Of a DNA stretch of 24,599 bases, positions 10,858 to 20,668 are shown piece after piece. Below the pieces are notes generated by a model, which saw only the letters and a program-made list of their open reading frames with translations, did not search any database and had not been told where the DNA came from. Each line of letters opens with the position of its first letter. Position 1 is the stretch's first letter. Source of the DNA: Gnetum montanum (lineage: Eukaryota > Streptophyta > Gnetopsida > Gnetales > Gnetaceae); the NCBI GenBank assembly GCA_015680685.1, contig MNCI01004082.1, forward strand, positions 26,959-51,557. The letters are read 5' to 3'. The position numbers and the translations under genes were made by a program.

Positions 10858-10975
10858 GTTATGCAAGTGGGTCCTCCCCAAAGTAGGCTCTTTCCATAAT
10901 GCCCTTACATAACCACTTCTGAAGATGTCCATGGGCACCCAAGAAGTTAAATGTAGACCAAGCCTTTATTCCAAA
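10858..10975. repeat. Conserved spacer block, copy in element B
   Basis: GCAAGTGGGTCCTCCCCAAAG begins a ~115-bp block that recurs at 19495 (A) and 24412 (D). Each copy has TGCCCTT..ATAACCAC, and B and D also have a downstream GGGCAC. TGCCC (10900-10904) can pair with GGGCA (10933-10937) around an inner CTTC/GAAG stem. The block is non-coding in all frames examined. Confidence 0.7.
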
Positions 10976-11424
10976 CAACACACAACTACCATTGTTAGGA
11001 TGTCGCACTATACTATAAAAAACCAAAAGGCTCATAATCACATGCAATAGTGAGGTGAATAATGCAATGAAAAGGGATTGTAGAGATCAAGATGTAAGGT
11101 ACTTGACCATGTCCACAATAGTTTCTTATGACAAGTGTGATTAAAATGATCAACATACCTATTCGTCCAAGTTCAAACCAAGTCCATACCATGAATAGTG
11201 ACCTCACATTGATGTGTTCCTTCTTGCCTACCACCATAAGTCCATAACCACCAAAAAGAATAATCATCACTCCAAAAATAGAAGAAAAGAGAAAAAGGAA
11301 GGAAGGGCCTTAGTTAGAGGGGCACCTTCAGGAATGGGTAACATGTCTTTCTAGCCCCATAACTAGTGCTTGTAGCCCATTATTGTGTCTAAGGGATGTG
11401 CTTTGAATTCCCACTATTGTTTTT

Positions 11425-11450
11425 TTCTTCTTCTTCTTCTTCTTCTTTTT
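11425..11450. repeat. (TTC)n microsatellite
   Basis: About seven TTC repeats inside a T-rich run in element B's spacer. It creates the Lys-rich antisense frame at 11328-11513, which is not a gene. Confidence 0.9.
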
Positions 11451-11870
11451 TGTGTTCTTTTTTTGGATGAGAACAACACCATGCAAAAATAGAGCTTCCT
11501 TTTTATTAGTCAATGGGCGAGTGATGATACATTCTAAGAGGAGTCATGAACCACATGAAGGAAGTTAAGAAGAGACCCCAACAAGTCCCCTTGAGGTCAC
11601 ATCCTTTGCCATTCCCACTTGGTCAATCCCTCTTTCTTCAAGATACAAAGATCATTGATTAATTTTAGTTTCACAAAAGAAGAACCAGATTATTTCCATG
11701 AAAAATACTTTTATTTAGAAAACTGGAGGGATGGATGAGGTGGTCTCACTACTTTACATAATTTACTTACACAATCATCTTGATAGCGTAGCACAAAAAA
11801 CCCAACATATAGCGTTGACTTTTACATCATGACTTGGCAATTTTATTAACAAAACATAAAATACATTTAT

Positions 11871-11887
11871 AAAACATAAAGAGAATG
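11871..11887. repeat. 17-bp target-site duplication, left copy (LINE)
   Basis: AAAACATAAAGAGAATG is repeated exactly at 13338-13354. The two copies bracket the LINE fragment. A long, A-rich duplicate is typical of target-primed reverse transcription. Confidence 0.88.
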
Positions 11888-12196
11888 GGGGGGTGTCGGA
11901 CCCCGAAAAGAAGTTCTATTGATATTAAAAGTATATCAATTACAGTAACCTAAATAAGTCATAGGTTTGAGGGGAAGGAAAAGCTGGGAGCATTGTGAAT
12001 GAGACTCGAGAACAACCTTATAAATAAACGATTATTAAAGGAGGAAACTCGAATTGGGGCACTATCAAACGTCCACACATACAGACTCATTACTAGATAG
12101 AATGAAATAGAATTAGATGAGGCAAACAACTCTCAATTAATGATAGAGAGAGTTCCAATGATGACTCCACTCAACAGAGAGGGGAAGCTTCCCTGT

Positions 12197-12330
12197 AGAG
12201 ATTACTGATGATGAGTGTTACTGGAATGCACAAGTCTTTCCCACAGTTCTTCGACAAAAGACACGGAGAGCATCCTTGCAGAGATTACTGATGATGAGTG
12301 TTACTGGAATGCACAAGTCATTCCCACAAC
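12197..12330. repeat. Tandem duplication with 83-bp period inside the LINE
   Basis: About 50 bp starting AGAGATTACTGATGATGAGT at 12197 recurs at 12280 with about one mismatch through the CCCACA block, then diverges. It lies at the 3' side of the LINE coding remnant and probably arose by local slippage. Confidence 0.85.
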
Positions 12331-12990
12331 TGCATGATATGAACCAACTGATGTCTATCCAGATTGAAATTGGATGCTTGAGATGTGAGTTGGAAATGAA
12401 TGAGGTGAAAGATCTGCAACTTCTCCAACCTGGTGAGCAAACATTTATTAGAGTAATCTGTCCTTTGAAATATAACATTGCATCTTCGCTTCCAAATATA
12501 ATATAAAATAGTAGGCCTAATAACTTTCCATAGAAACTTGAGATTAGCAAAAGTAATGTTTAAAAATCCAAATATGACATCCTCTTGAGATAGCTGGTAT
12601 GAAGGAAAAACTATGGAATCCCACTTCCACACATGCTGAGAAAAGGGACAATGCCAAAACACATGGACAAAGTCATCTTGTCCACCACAGAGAGGGAAAT
12701 TGGGATTGGGAATTCCTAGATATTCTAACCGTTTACCAATAGGTAGACCATGGTGAAGGAGACACTAGAGGAATTGCTTAATTTTGGGGAGGGTCAGAAG
12801 ATTCCAAATATTTTGGAAGAGAGGGATCTAGAATGAACCTGACTCGTGTTTGTGCCAATGCTTATTTCAGCGTTGAATGACCTTGGATGGGTCTGCATAA
12901 GATGAAAGGGGATAGATGGCCGATAGGGTAAGAGTTTAATCTCATTAAGCCATTGAAGGCCTTGAAAAGGGCTTTGCACTGTAACATCAA
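12318..12990 (-). pseudogene. LINE ORF2 remnant with zf-RVT (zinc-binding) domain
   Basis: Read on the minus strand, the region gives the C-terminal domain that follows reverse transcriptase in plant L1 polyproteins. SSKIFGIF (12800-12825) and a PKLSN stretch match the usual W-x-W...PK-x-F part. CGGQDDFVHVFWHCPFSQHV (about 12690-12630) is the Cys/His zinc-binding core, followed by the aromatic LWKVIRPTILYYIWKRRCNV segment. The part downstream of 12320 is diverged and carries the 83-bp duplication. Stops and frame changes before the zinc motif show it is dead. Family assignment is from motif recognition and is fairly secure. Confidence 0.78.
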
Positions 12991-13337
12991 TGTACCAATG
13001 ACCGTGGAGAAAGGAGTAGATCTAGACTAGGCAATGGTTCATTGCAGCCGACTCCCCATACAAATTGCTAAACTTGACCCCCGAAATCCAATGGCTAGCT
13101 AGCCTAAGATAATTCAAGGATATGACACCTTTCTGAAACCACGAGCTAGCCACCTTAGCCTTTGTGATGGCAAGGGGAGCGGCTGATAGAGGTAACCACC
13201 ATGGACACAATCTAGAGAGGAGAGTAGGGTTGATCTTAATGTTAGTCTAGTCAATGTAACTATGCAGAATTTGCCAGGCCCTCCAGATGCTTTTGAAAAC
13301 ATGAGAACCTGGAAGAATGATAGTGTGAGGGGAAAAG

Positions 13338-13354
13338 AAAACATAAAGAGAATG
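13338..13354. repeat. 17-bp target-site duplication, right copy (LINE)
   Basis: Exact copy of 11871-11887. It marks the 5'-truncated end of the minus-strand LINE, beyond which the sequence of element B resumes with its A-rich tract. Confidence 0.88.
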
Positions 13355-13490
13355 ACTCAAGAAAATAGAAAATATAAAGAAAAGAAAAATATTAAGAAAT
13401 GAAAAACATATGAAGAATCAGAAAATTTCAGAAGAAATAGGAAAATGATAAAAAATTGTAAAATAAAAAAGTGAAAAACACTTATTAGTT
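13355..13490. repeat. A-rich tract after ORF1 (element B)
   Basis: Low-complexity run of GAAAA/AAATA words, matching in place and style the tract at 20460-20660 in element A. On the element's own (minus) strand it is a T/C-rich tract directly after the end of ORF1. No coding potential seen. Confidence 0.6.
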
Positions 13491-13494
13491 CTTG

Positions 13495-14339
13495 AACATG
13501 GATAGAGCATCTCCCCTATGACTAATCGTATGGTCACACATTCAGGAGATGAACCACATAATCCCTTGGTTATACACCACTGGTTTCTCAGCTATCACCA
13601 TTACTGATTTAATTAATTATGTGGTACCACATCTAACATTGGTGATAGTCTCGTTTGGATCATTCAGAGATGTATCTTCATCTAGACTTGAAGGTATTTC
13701 TATTTTGGGGGGTCTAGGTGCATTTGCTTTTTTCTTCTTGATTTTCTGTTTTAATTCCCAGGTCTTTGTGTTTAATATCCATTCCTGGTGTATAATCAGA
13801 GTGTAAGATATATGCATTTAAGTCCTTTGTTTGGTCCATTTTTTAAAGTCTAGAACTAATAAAAAAATCAATTATCTCCATGCATCTTTGAAATAGTTTT
13901 ATATTCTCACTTTCAAGCCACTGGTTATCTTTTGGTTTAGTGGTTACTATGTAGACTGGCTTACACACTTGCTCCTAAATTTTCTAGTGGGTCAGTATAG
14001 GGGTTGTGTTAATATTTTGAACTTCCAACCCACAACTATAGCCTTTATCGTTATTGGTGATACATGGATTCTTCTGTCCCTCCACAATGATAGGTTTATC
14101 ATTTATGTCCTATGTTGGAGTGGTGATGGTTGTTGGCTTTTTCATATGATTAGGAGATATCATTTTTGTGAGGAAGGTACTTGCATCAAATTAGCCTTGT
14201 GCTATTTTAGGTGATGTAGTAGGTCCATGAGTGTTTTTGTTCAACAACCTTTCCTCCAGAAGGGGCATTTTTGAGATTTTGGTTGAGATCTACTAGTGTT
14301 ATCATTTATGTGTATGTTCGCAGCACAAGTGGCATTCTC
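13495..14339 (-). pseudogene. Element B ORF1, C-terminal part without protease
   Basis: Frames here match the end of element A's ORF1: a TTKPKD-like stretch near 13930 (A has ATKPKD), a PVVY segment near 13570 and the terminal RGDALS at 13508-13525 (A has GGDTLS). The protease seen in A between gag and this part was not found in any minus-strand frame, so B seems to have lost it by deletion, or the family varies. Stops and frame changes are frequent. Confidence 0.5.
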
Positions 14340-16307
14340 TCATTGATGTTGTGATGTTGAACCTTCCTGTGTTGTTGTAGGTGACATATGATGGAGGTGA
14401 GTATGAGAATATTGAAAATATGATGTAGAGTAAGAGATGTCAGGTGGTGATCTCATATAAGATGTTGTGAGATAATGATATTCGGAAGAGTGGTAGTAGT
14501 AATTTGAGGTAGAGGAAGTAGAACTAGTTGGCAAAACATGGTGTTGAACATAATATTTGTGTGGTTTTGATTAATAGGAAGGATATGGTTGGTTTGATGG
14601 TAACCTCCCCCATGACTGTGGTTATTGCCACTATGGTTGATGCCAGTGTTGAGGCTGGTAATAAGTCCCCCCAAGATAATACGGTTGGTTTTGGGGTTGT
14701 CTAAAATTGCTTCATGGAAGAGGAAATCTCCTGGGCATGCACTTCTATACACACTCTGATTTAATGCACCAGCCCAATACTCTTATAGATGTAATAAGAC
14801 TAGGCAATGGCCCTTTGGATGGTCATATAGGCAAATGTCACATCCACCATCCTCTTCAATGGTTGAGTCTATACCCTCTTCTTCTATGGCCATTTCTCCT
14901 TCTTGCCAAAAAATGTTCCTTGTTGTTTCTTGGTTCTTTTTCCTCCTTTTTTTTTTGATCACTTGATTCATTTTGCGCTACTCTATCCTCTATGATTTCT
15001 ATGCAAGTTTTAACTTTCTCATTCATCCCTTCCAACATCTTGCCAAGCTTTGCTTCAAGCTCACTAAGAAAATTTTGTATTAACAAGGTTGGTTGTAAAA
15101 TCATCTCATCGAGAGCTATCTCTATTTCCTCATCATAGATATGGATGCTTTTCTTTTGCATAGTTGGATCCTAGTTATTTTCCCCTACATTCTCTGGTCT
15201 ACATAGGTCTCCTTCTTCTTTTTCCATACACTTGATTAACTCGTTGATCTAATGGGTTCATAGCTCATATAATTTACTTGGATCATACATCCCAAGGGTC
15301 TCCCTTGTTTCATTACAAAGCCCATCTATGATATAGAAAAGTTTCCTTTCCTCAGAGAAACCATGGCCTAGGCATCTATTTAGTAGTAAATAGTATCTTT
15401 CCAAGGCCACTTCCAAGGGTTCATGATTTTCTTGCTTCCACTCTTGGATTTCTCTCCTCAGGTTGGACACCCTTGCATAGGTTTGGTATTTTTCATTGAA
15501 AAGTTCCAACATTGTGGACCATCATCGGATTGAATTTGGTTTCAATGATCTATACCACACTTCGACTTCATCAATTAGTATCCTAGAAAAGAGCTTAAGC
15601 TTTTGCAATCCATTTTCAATATTGTATGATTTATAGGAATCATGCAAGGCTTATATATGATGTTGTGGATTTGAGTTGTAGCCTCCCACAAATTTAGAGA
15701 TATTTTTTATATCAAACTTGGGTAAGCAACTATCCCTGCAATGCTAGTGAGGTATCTTAATTTCCTTCATGATCTCCATTAGACTCTTAGTGGCCAATAA
15801 GGATTCATCATCATCAGACATGTTGTGATGAAAAATTCTATCTCTATTCATTTGATTATGATGATCTTGTCTATGCTCCTTGTGATATCTTTAATTTTTC
15901 CCTTAGGTCTCATTTCTATCTTTATCTTGACCTCGTAGTGGAGCTCTATCTCTATACCTTCATTCATATTTATCACAACTAGACATTGAAAAGGAAGATG
16001 AAGATGAGGAACTAGGAGAATCACCAAGGCTTCTATAGTTCTTCCGATGGTCCCTTGATTTATCTTGTCTAAGTTTAAAGGAGGTCCTAGGCCTTAAGGA
16101 TCTCCTTGTTTTAGGACTTTCTCCATCTCCTCTAGGATTGTCTACACAAATTGAATGTAGTCTTTGGATGTAGTAAGGATCTAAATGAGCATAGGAAAGA
16201 TCTGTTTGAGGTTGTTCACTCCAATTTTCTTCAATATATATCCTATCATTTCTCCTATGAGTGTTCTCATCATATGATGCATTATTGGTCTTGTGTGAAG
16301 AAGACAT
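14340..16307 (-). pseudogene. Element B ORF1: Ty3/gypsy-type Gag (decayed)
   Basis: The ATG at 16307 is about 115 nt inside the primer-binding site. From there to about 14856 one frame runs through with only point stops. The N-terminus is Ser/Arg/Asp-rich and low complexity. The capsid-like core follows: FVGGYN (15690), VEVWYRSLKPNSI (15560), then FNEKYQTYARVSNLRREIQE and ALERYYLLLNRCLGHGF (15500-15350), the usual LR-x-EI...E-x-L..A-x-ERY..LL..C..HG pattern of plant retrotransposon gag. A Lys/Glu-rich helix lies at 15160-14940. A frameshift near 14750-14535 separates a His/Asn/Tyr-rich tail. At least six in-frame stops kill it. Gag forms the particle that packages element RNA; in an element without its own polymerase it may support packaging or help partner elements. 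Confidence 0.82.
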
Positions 16308-16420
16308 GGTTTTGTTTAATAATGTGTGTGATTTAAAATATTAATGTTTTCTAAGAGATAAATCATTAATACCTTTACAATGATTGTGCATAATATAACT
16401 AATCTAGATAACTAGCACCA

Positions 16421-16438
16421 TCCCCAGCAACAGCACCA
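16421..16438 (-). other. Primer-binding site, tRNA-Asp type
   Basis: The minus strand reads TGGTGCTGTTGCTGGGGA, one base inside the 5' LTR. The complement of the plant tRNA-Asp(GUC) 3' end, from memory, is TGGCGCCGTTGCCGGGG; all three differences are C-to-T. This fixes the element's strand and supports Ty3/gypsy affinity. Confidence 0.85.
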
Positions 16439-16439
16439 A

Positions 16440-17309
16440 TGATGGCCAACAAGGCACCCCTATGCCCAACCATACAAATCACAAGCATTCACACATGATC
16501 CAGTCGAATTCCATGGATGGGACTAGTTGTGGCATCTATATCACTATGCCTTGATCATAGTTCACTATCTTTCCACTTGGACTAATGGTAGCTTTGTTAC
16601 ATATGGTTTAGTATAAAGTGCGACATATGATTTTTATTATTTTATATTTTATTATTCTATGACTAACAATAGGTTGAAACTTAGTTTATAATCAATTTAG
16701 CTAACCTAATTGCTAATTAATAATAAACTACCCTAACATAAGTATTTGATCCCACTTCCTGTGCACATCTTGAACACATATAACGTTGTTGGGTTACCAA
16801 ACGTTAAGTGTTGTTGGGATTACCAAGAGTCATACGCATGCTTGAAGTGATCGTACTTATGTGCTTAATTAATTAACATGCATGGAAATGTAAATATTAA
16901 CTAAGTACATGAAAAGTAAATTGTATGGAAAGTAAATCTAATCTAAGTCAAAGTGCTGCAATGAATAAGAATCAATCTCACTCTTATTAGCGTTCATAGA
17001 ATATGGCCAGGTACATTGCCAATCAAATAAGACTTTGTACAACTAACTCAGATCCACTCTATGGGCACTCACTGATTGTTCTCTAAGATTTTGGAATAAA
17101 ACTACAAGAATTCGGCTACTCTATTGACAAATCTATGAAAAACTAATACAAAACTAGAGCCCAAGTACTATATTTATAGGCCAACGTATATACCCTGGTG
17201 TTGCATTAAGACCTCAACGTCATGTATCCAACGTCAAATCAGATATAAAATAGTGATTCATCATATGTCAAGGCTTTGATGTCAAGGCTAGGCAAATCAT
17301 CACTCATCA
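16440..17309 (-). repeat. 5' LTR of element B (870 bp)
   Basis: TGATGGCC...CTCATCA, paired with 9017-9885. On the minus strand CCTATAAATA (plus-strand 17171-17180) is the probable TATA box, with the RNA start expected shortly after. A small duplication (GTCAAGGCT twice near 17268 and 17281) is absent from the other LTR. Confidence 0.92.
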
Positions 17310-17314
17310 TTGTG
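17310..17314. repeat. Right target-site duplication of element B (TTGTG)
   Basis: Exact match to 9012-9016. With B and one copy removed, element A's ORF2 reads through the junction without a stop codon. Confidence 0.92.
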
Positions 17315-18559
17315 GCTCCCTCTCTTATCTCTAGTACCACTTGAAATGATGCAACATTTCCAAAGATCTATTGTGACCACAACTCCCCTCCTGATTGCAA
17401 TGAAATTTGTCCACTTATAGGATTAGCTGAAACTATGGGTTATGGCACTGTCAATGACTTTGTAAAGATTTACCTCTTCCTTGGTTTCCTAGCTGATTAT
17501 TTCTATAATCTATTGAAAATGGCTCATCAATGCTCGATAGTCCTATGGTGGTAGTGGAAATGGAACCTATAGTTATTGCTACCCTTGCTATTGGTTGTTG
17601 GGCCCTGCTTGTTGATCTTCTTATTGCTCTTACTCTTGATCCTATTCTTTCTTTGGTTCTTATTCATCATCTTGATCTTCTCTGGGTGGTGCTAATTTGA
17701 GAAACTTGGTGTATGAAGCATTTTGGACTCTCCTGGGAATGTCATTGGTGTATCCCAGGATTCCAGCTCACTTACATAGTTTCTTGGTAAGGCAAGGGAA
17801 TGGTAGCGTTGGCTTCCTTGCCTTCCTTTCTTTAAATCGCTACTAAATCTCCATGAAATAGAGTTGTGCAAGGTTTGCAAGCCATCAGAATTACACTTCC
17901 TCTAGTTACATAAGTTGATAATCAATTGAGTCCTTTTGTTGGGAATAGATGATAGGTGAGTATATCCTCTCCTCTAGAGTTAGTTCATTATAGCCTTTTT
18001 CTTCTTTACCATAAGCCCATTTCAGCCATTACTTTTTGGTTTCAAGATCAAATAGGATGGATAGATCATTTGGTATATTTAGAGCTTCTACAATTTCTTT
18101 GATTGAGAATGAGACTGAAATTCCTCCAATATTGACTGTAGTACCCTCTTCCTTGCTATGCCAAAACTAGTATGTTTCCCCAAGATACCATTCACCACTT
18201 TCTAATAGAATTGGTCATAGTGGTGACACTTGGAATTATATCCTAACTGCTTCAAAAAAATGTCATGAATGGGCCAAAGTTCATTTCCACAATGACCATG
18301 GTCAAGATGGCTCTTCTTGGATGGCTTGGAGGTAATCCTATGACAATGTGAGGCATTGTCCTTGCTCTTATGATGATGCTACCTCTCCTTGGACCAATTG
18401 TCTCATAATAGGAGTTTCTTGATAAATGCTAAATGATTTGGCTTCCTGATCCTCATGTCCTAGATCTTGTCCTCCATTTCAGCCTCTTCCTTGGCCTCTT
18501 GATCATTTTCTTGCTCCTTATGAGGATCCTCCTTGTGCTCCTCCTCTTTTTGGGGCCAT
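17310..18559 (-). pseudogene. Element A ORF2, N-terminal half
   Basis: The ATG at 18559 matches the ORF2 start of D at 23591 (both ATGGCC, preceded by a GATTRTAG stretch). A Gly/Arg/Gln-rich leader is followed by a KSFSI block (18440), QGQCLTLS (18355), MNFGPF (18280), YLGETY-stop-FWH (18160) and EEGTTVNI (18135); each has a counterpart in D. Downstream an LPFPCLTKKLC segment near 17800 and PISGQISLQSGGE near 17420 still read as protein. Two or more frameshifts and many stops are present. The LPFPCL..LC stretch recalls 'putative plant transposon protein' domains, which I could not test. The remaining ~490 codons continue at 9016-7541. Confidence 0.7.
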
Positions 18560-18928
18560 CTACAATCATTAAGGTTTCAAAATTACTAAGGTATTTCCAT
18601 GTGTTCTTAACAAATTTATACTGTACTCATACCCTTAGTTTCAGTAATTTCTTAGTTTATCATGATTGTAGAGTTAGAAGAATTTTCAAAAGGTTATCCC
18701 ATATGTGTTAGGATTCTTATAATTTCTTACAGTTATTCATTTTTTCCTTATGTATGACTTGCTTATATTGATGGTTATGGTTCCTTAGGAACATTATGTA
18801 AGTGTTTTAGCATTAGTAGGATTGATTTATTCTTAAAAATTTCAACATCCTCTTCATATCTGCCCTTAAAAATACCTTCCAAACATTATGATTTTTCAAA
18901 AGTTTGGCTTAGATTTTCCTCACTAGTA

Positions 18929-18943
18929 CCCCTCCATGACTAA
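18929..18943 (-). other. Internal polypurine-like motif (A)
   Basis: The minus strand reads TTAGTCATGGAGGGG, close to A's 3' polypurine tract (GTTAGTCATGGGGGTA). It sits upstream of ORF2 in the element's direction. D has the same at 23895-23913. Confidence 0.45.
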
Positions 18944-19148
18944 GTTAAACACTTCATGAAAAAATGGATTCATAAAAAATAAAAATCAAAGCAAAAATAA
19001 TCAAGTTATGGCTTGGGAAAGCTAGGAGGTTAGAGCCCTTTTCACAAAATAAAATTGGAAAAATCTCCCTTGCGTCAAATGAGAAAGAATGAAAAATTTT
19101 CTAATTCTCACCGATATATATATATATTGAGGGACTCGACATTAGGGA

Positions 19149-19191
19149 TCCAATATCAGGATAGATCTGATATCGATTACCTGATATTGGA
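19149..19191. repeat. 12-bp inverted repeat in element A spacer
   Basis: TCCAATATCAGG and CCTGATATTGGA are perfect complements separated by 19 bp (19161-19179). The loop contains GATATC words like those in the R/U5-side part of the LTRs, where LTR D has 14-bp repeats built on GATAT. Confidence 0.8.
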
Positions 19192-19494
19192 GCCCTAGAA
19201 AATTTATCTTTCAAAAAGGTTTGATTGGAAAAATTAATTCTTTTGGATGTTTGGAAGGTTTTTATGTGGCTCAGAGGGTTTGAATGATGAAAATATGCAT
19301 AATTTTGTCAAAAATATATCATTTGAAGTTCATAAATAAGAAATCTTGGGCGAGAAAAGTTAATAAGTTGGGTGAGAAGGGTAATGAATTCATATTTGTA
19401 GAACAAATATTTTGAAATGATATGGAAAGTGTTTATTATTGTTTGGAAGGTTCAAGATGATGTGGAATTACTTGGCAAGTATAAGATACAATAG

Positions 19495-19612
19495 TTATAC
19501 AAGCAGATCCTTCCCAAAGCAAGCTCTAGCCCTTAGTGCCCTTGTATAACCACACCTTAAAGTATCCTTAGGTACTTAAGGAGTTGAATGTAATGAATTT
19601 CAGTTTAGCAAA
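19495..19612. repeat. Conserved spacer block, copy in element A
   Basis: Counterpart of 10858-10975 and 24412-24529, with TTCCCAAAGCAAGCTCTAGC and TGCCCTTGTATAACCACA. The distal half of the hairpin seen in B and D is degraded here. Confidence 0.65.
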
Positions 19613-20459
19613 ACACACATGTTAGTACCACCAAATTGGGAAAATAACTCTATGTTACATAAAATCATAAGTTATGATTATTGAAATAGTGAGATGAAAT
19701 AGGCTTAGAAGGGATTATAAAAATCAAAACATCAGGTGTCCTACCATAGGCATAATGAATTCTTGTGTTTTATTAGTGGCTAAGGTAATCATTAGCCTTT
19801 CTTTCCAAGATTCAAACCAAGTCCAAACCACATCTAGTAACATCACATCACTTCATCTCTTGGAGTTATGATTGTAAGACTATCAATGTTATAAGAAGTA
19901 TTATCACTTGGTGTATTATCCAAAGGAAAGTTTTATTCATGGCACTTTATTTTTGGTTTTACGTTCTAAGAAGTCACCTACCTTCAAGCATGGGTAACAT
20001 GTCTTTCTAGTGGGACCCCCAAACATTTATTCTATTCTCTTTTATTTTTTAATTATGTTAACCCTTTTAAGATAGCACTTATTTCTCTATTACTTCCATT
20101 TTTTGTTCAATCTACAAGGATATAATACAACCTTAGCAACATATAGAACTTACAATAATAATCTAGAAAGAATCCACAAATCCCCTTGATTTCACACCCT
20201 TTTCATTCCTTCTTGGTTCTTCACTTCTCTGTCTAAGCATAATGATCACAAGTTTATTCTTAGTTGTATGATGGAAAATAATATCATTATGGCCATGGTA
20301 ATAGCCTTTTATTAATGGAATGGATGGATGAATAATGTGGGCTCACTATACAAATAATCACTCTTATGACTTGATAATATAGAGAAATTTTCACTTTATA
20401 GCATTGCATTTTGCCTTTATTTGAATGTGTCTTATTTGTAATCAAAACTATTTACAAAG

Positions 20460-20660
20460 GGTTTAAAAAAAAATTATAAAAGAAAATGGAAAAGATAATA
20501 AAAAAATTATAAAAAAAGTATAAAGAATGAAAATTATTAATGAATTGAAAATTGTCAAAGAATTGGAAAATGTGAAAGAATGTCAAAAATTCAAGAATGT
20601 GAAGTATGATATAACAAGAATTGAAAAGAAGTGTAAAAAAAATAGAAAATCACTTATTAA
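20460..20660. repeat. A-rich tract after ORF1 (element A)
   Basis: Long run of AAAATTATAAAA, GAAAATG and AAAGAAT words, ending where ORF1 ends. It matches 13355-13490 in B by position. Confidence 0.6.
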
Positions 20661-20668
20661 TTTCCAAG

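Larger units (their letters stand above)
11888..13337 (-). mobile_element. 5'-truncated L1-type LINE inserted in element B
   Basis: A 1.45-kb insert on the minus strand between exact 17-bp duplicates. It carries the end of the ORF2 reverse-transcriptase polyprotein (see 12318-12990) and then a 3' untranslated part to 11888. The 5' end is truncated, as usual for LINEs. The 3' terminus is a C-rich stretch able to fold as GGGGT-CCGAC-ACCCC, with no poly(A) tail, which is odd for a plant L1. It lies in the spacer of B and so inserted after the family had formed. Confidence 0.82.
9017..17309 (-). mobile_element. Element B: complete non-autonomous LTR retrotransposon, 8.3 kb
   Basis: LTRs at 9017-9885 and 16440-17309 (869 and 870 bp) are flanked by a perfect TTGTG duplication. 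A tRNA-Asp type primer-binding site lies inside the right LTR (16421-16438), so the element runs on the minus strand. Interior: gag ORF1 (16307-14340), ORF1 C-terminal part (to ~13495), A-rich tract, spacer and a short 3' region without ORF2. A LINE (11888-13337) is inserted in it, so the element alone is about 6.8 kb. No protease, reverse transcriptase, RNase H or integrase of its own was found. LTRs differ by roughly 10-15% by eye, mostly transitions, so the insertion is old. Confidence 0.9.
18560..20459 (-). other. Element A spacer between ORF1 and ORF2
   Basis: About 1.9 kb of non-coding interior. It contains an internal polypurine-like motif (18929-18943), an inverted repeat (19149-19191), the conserved ~115-bp block (19495) and a region matching B (GGGTAACATGTCTTTCTAG at 19989 and 11337; GGATGGATGA near 20324 and 11728). 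The last ~940 bp (19495 rightwards) have counterparts in B, and the left part in D. Position and conservation suggest cis functions (packaging, splicing or polyadenylation), but nothing proves this. Confidence 0.5.

Noticed and set aside
11328-11513. Lys-rich minus-strand frame
   Set aside because: Produced by the (TTC)n microsatellite.
14309-14335. Possible Gag zinc knuckle (C-x2-C-x4-H) in element B
   Set aside because: The final Cys position is a stop and two further stops lie inside; too weak to call.
16421-16438. tRNA-like sequence
   Set aside because: Only the 3' acceptor complement is present, at the LTR edge; it is a primer-binding site, not a tRNA gene.
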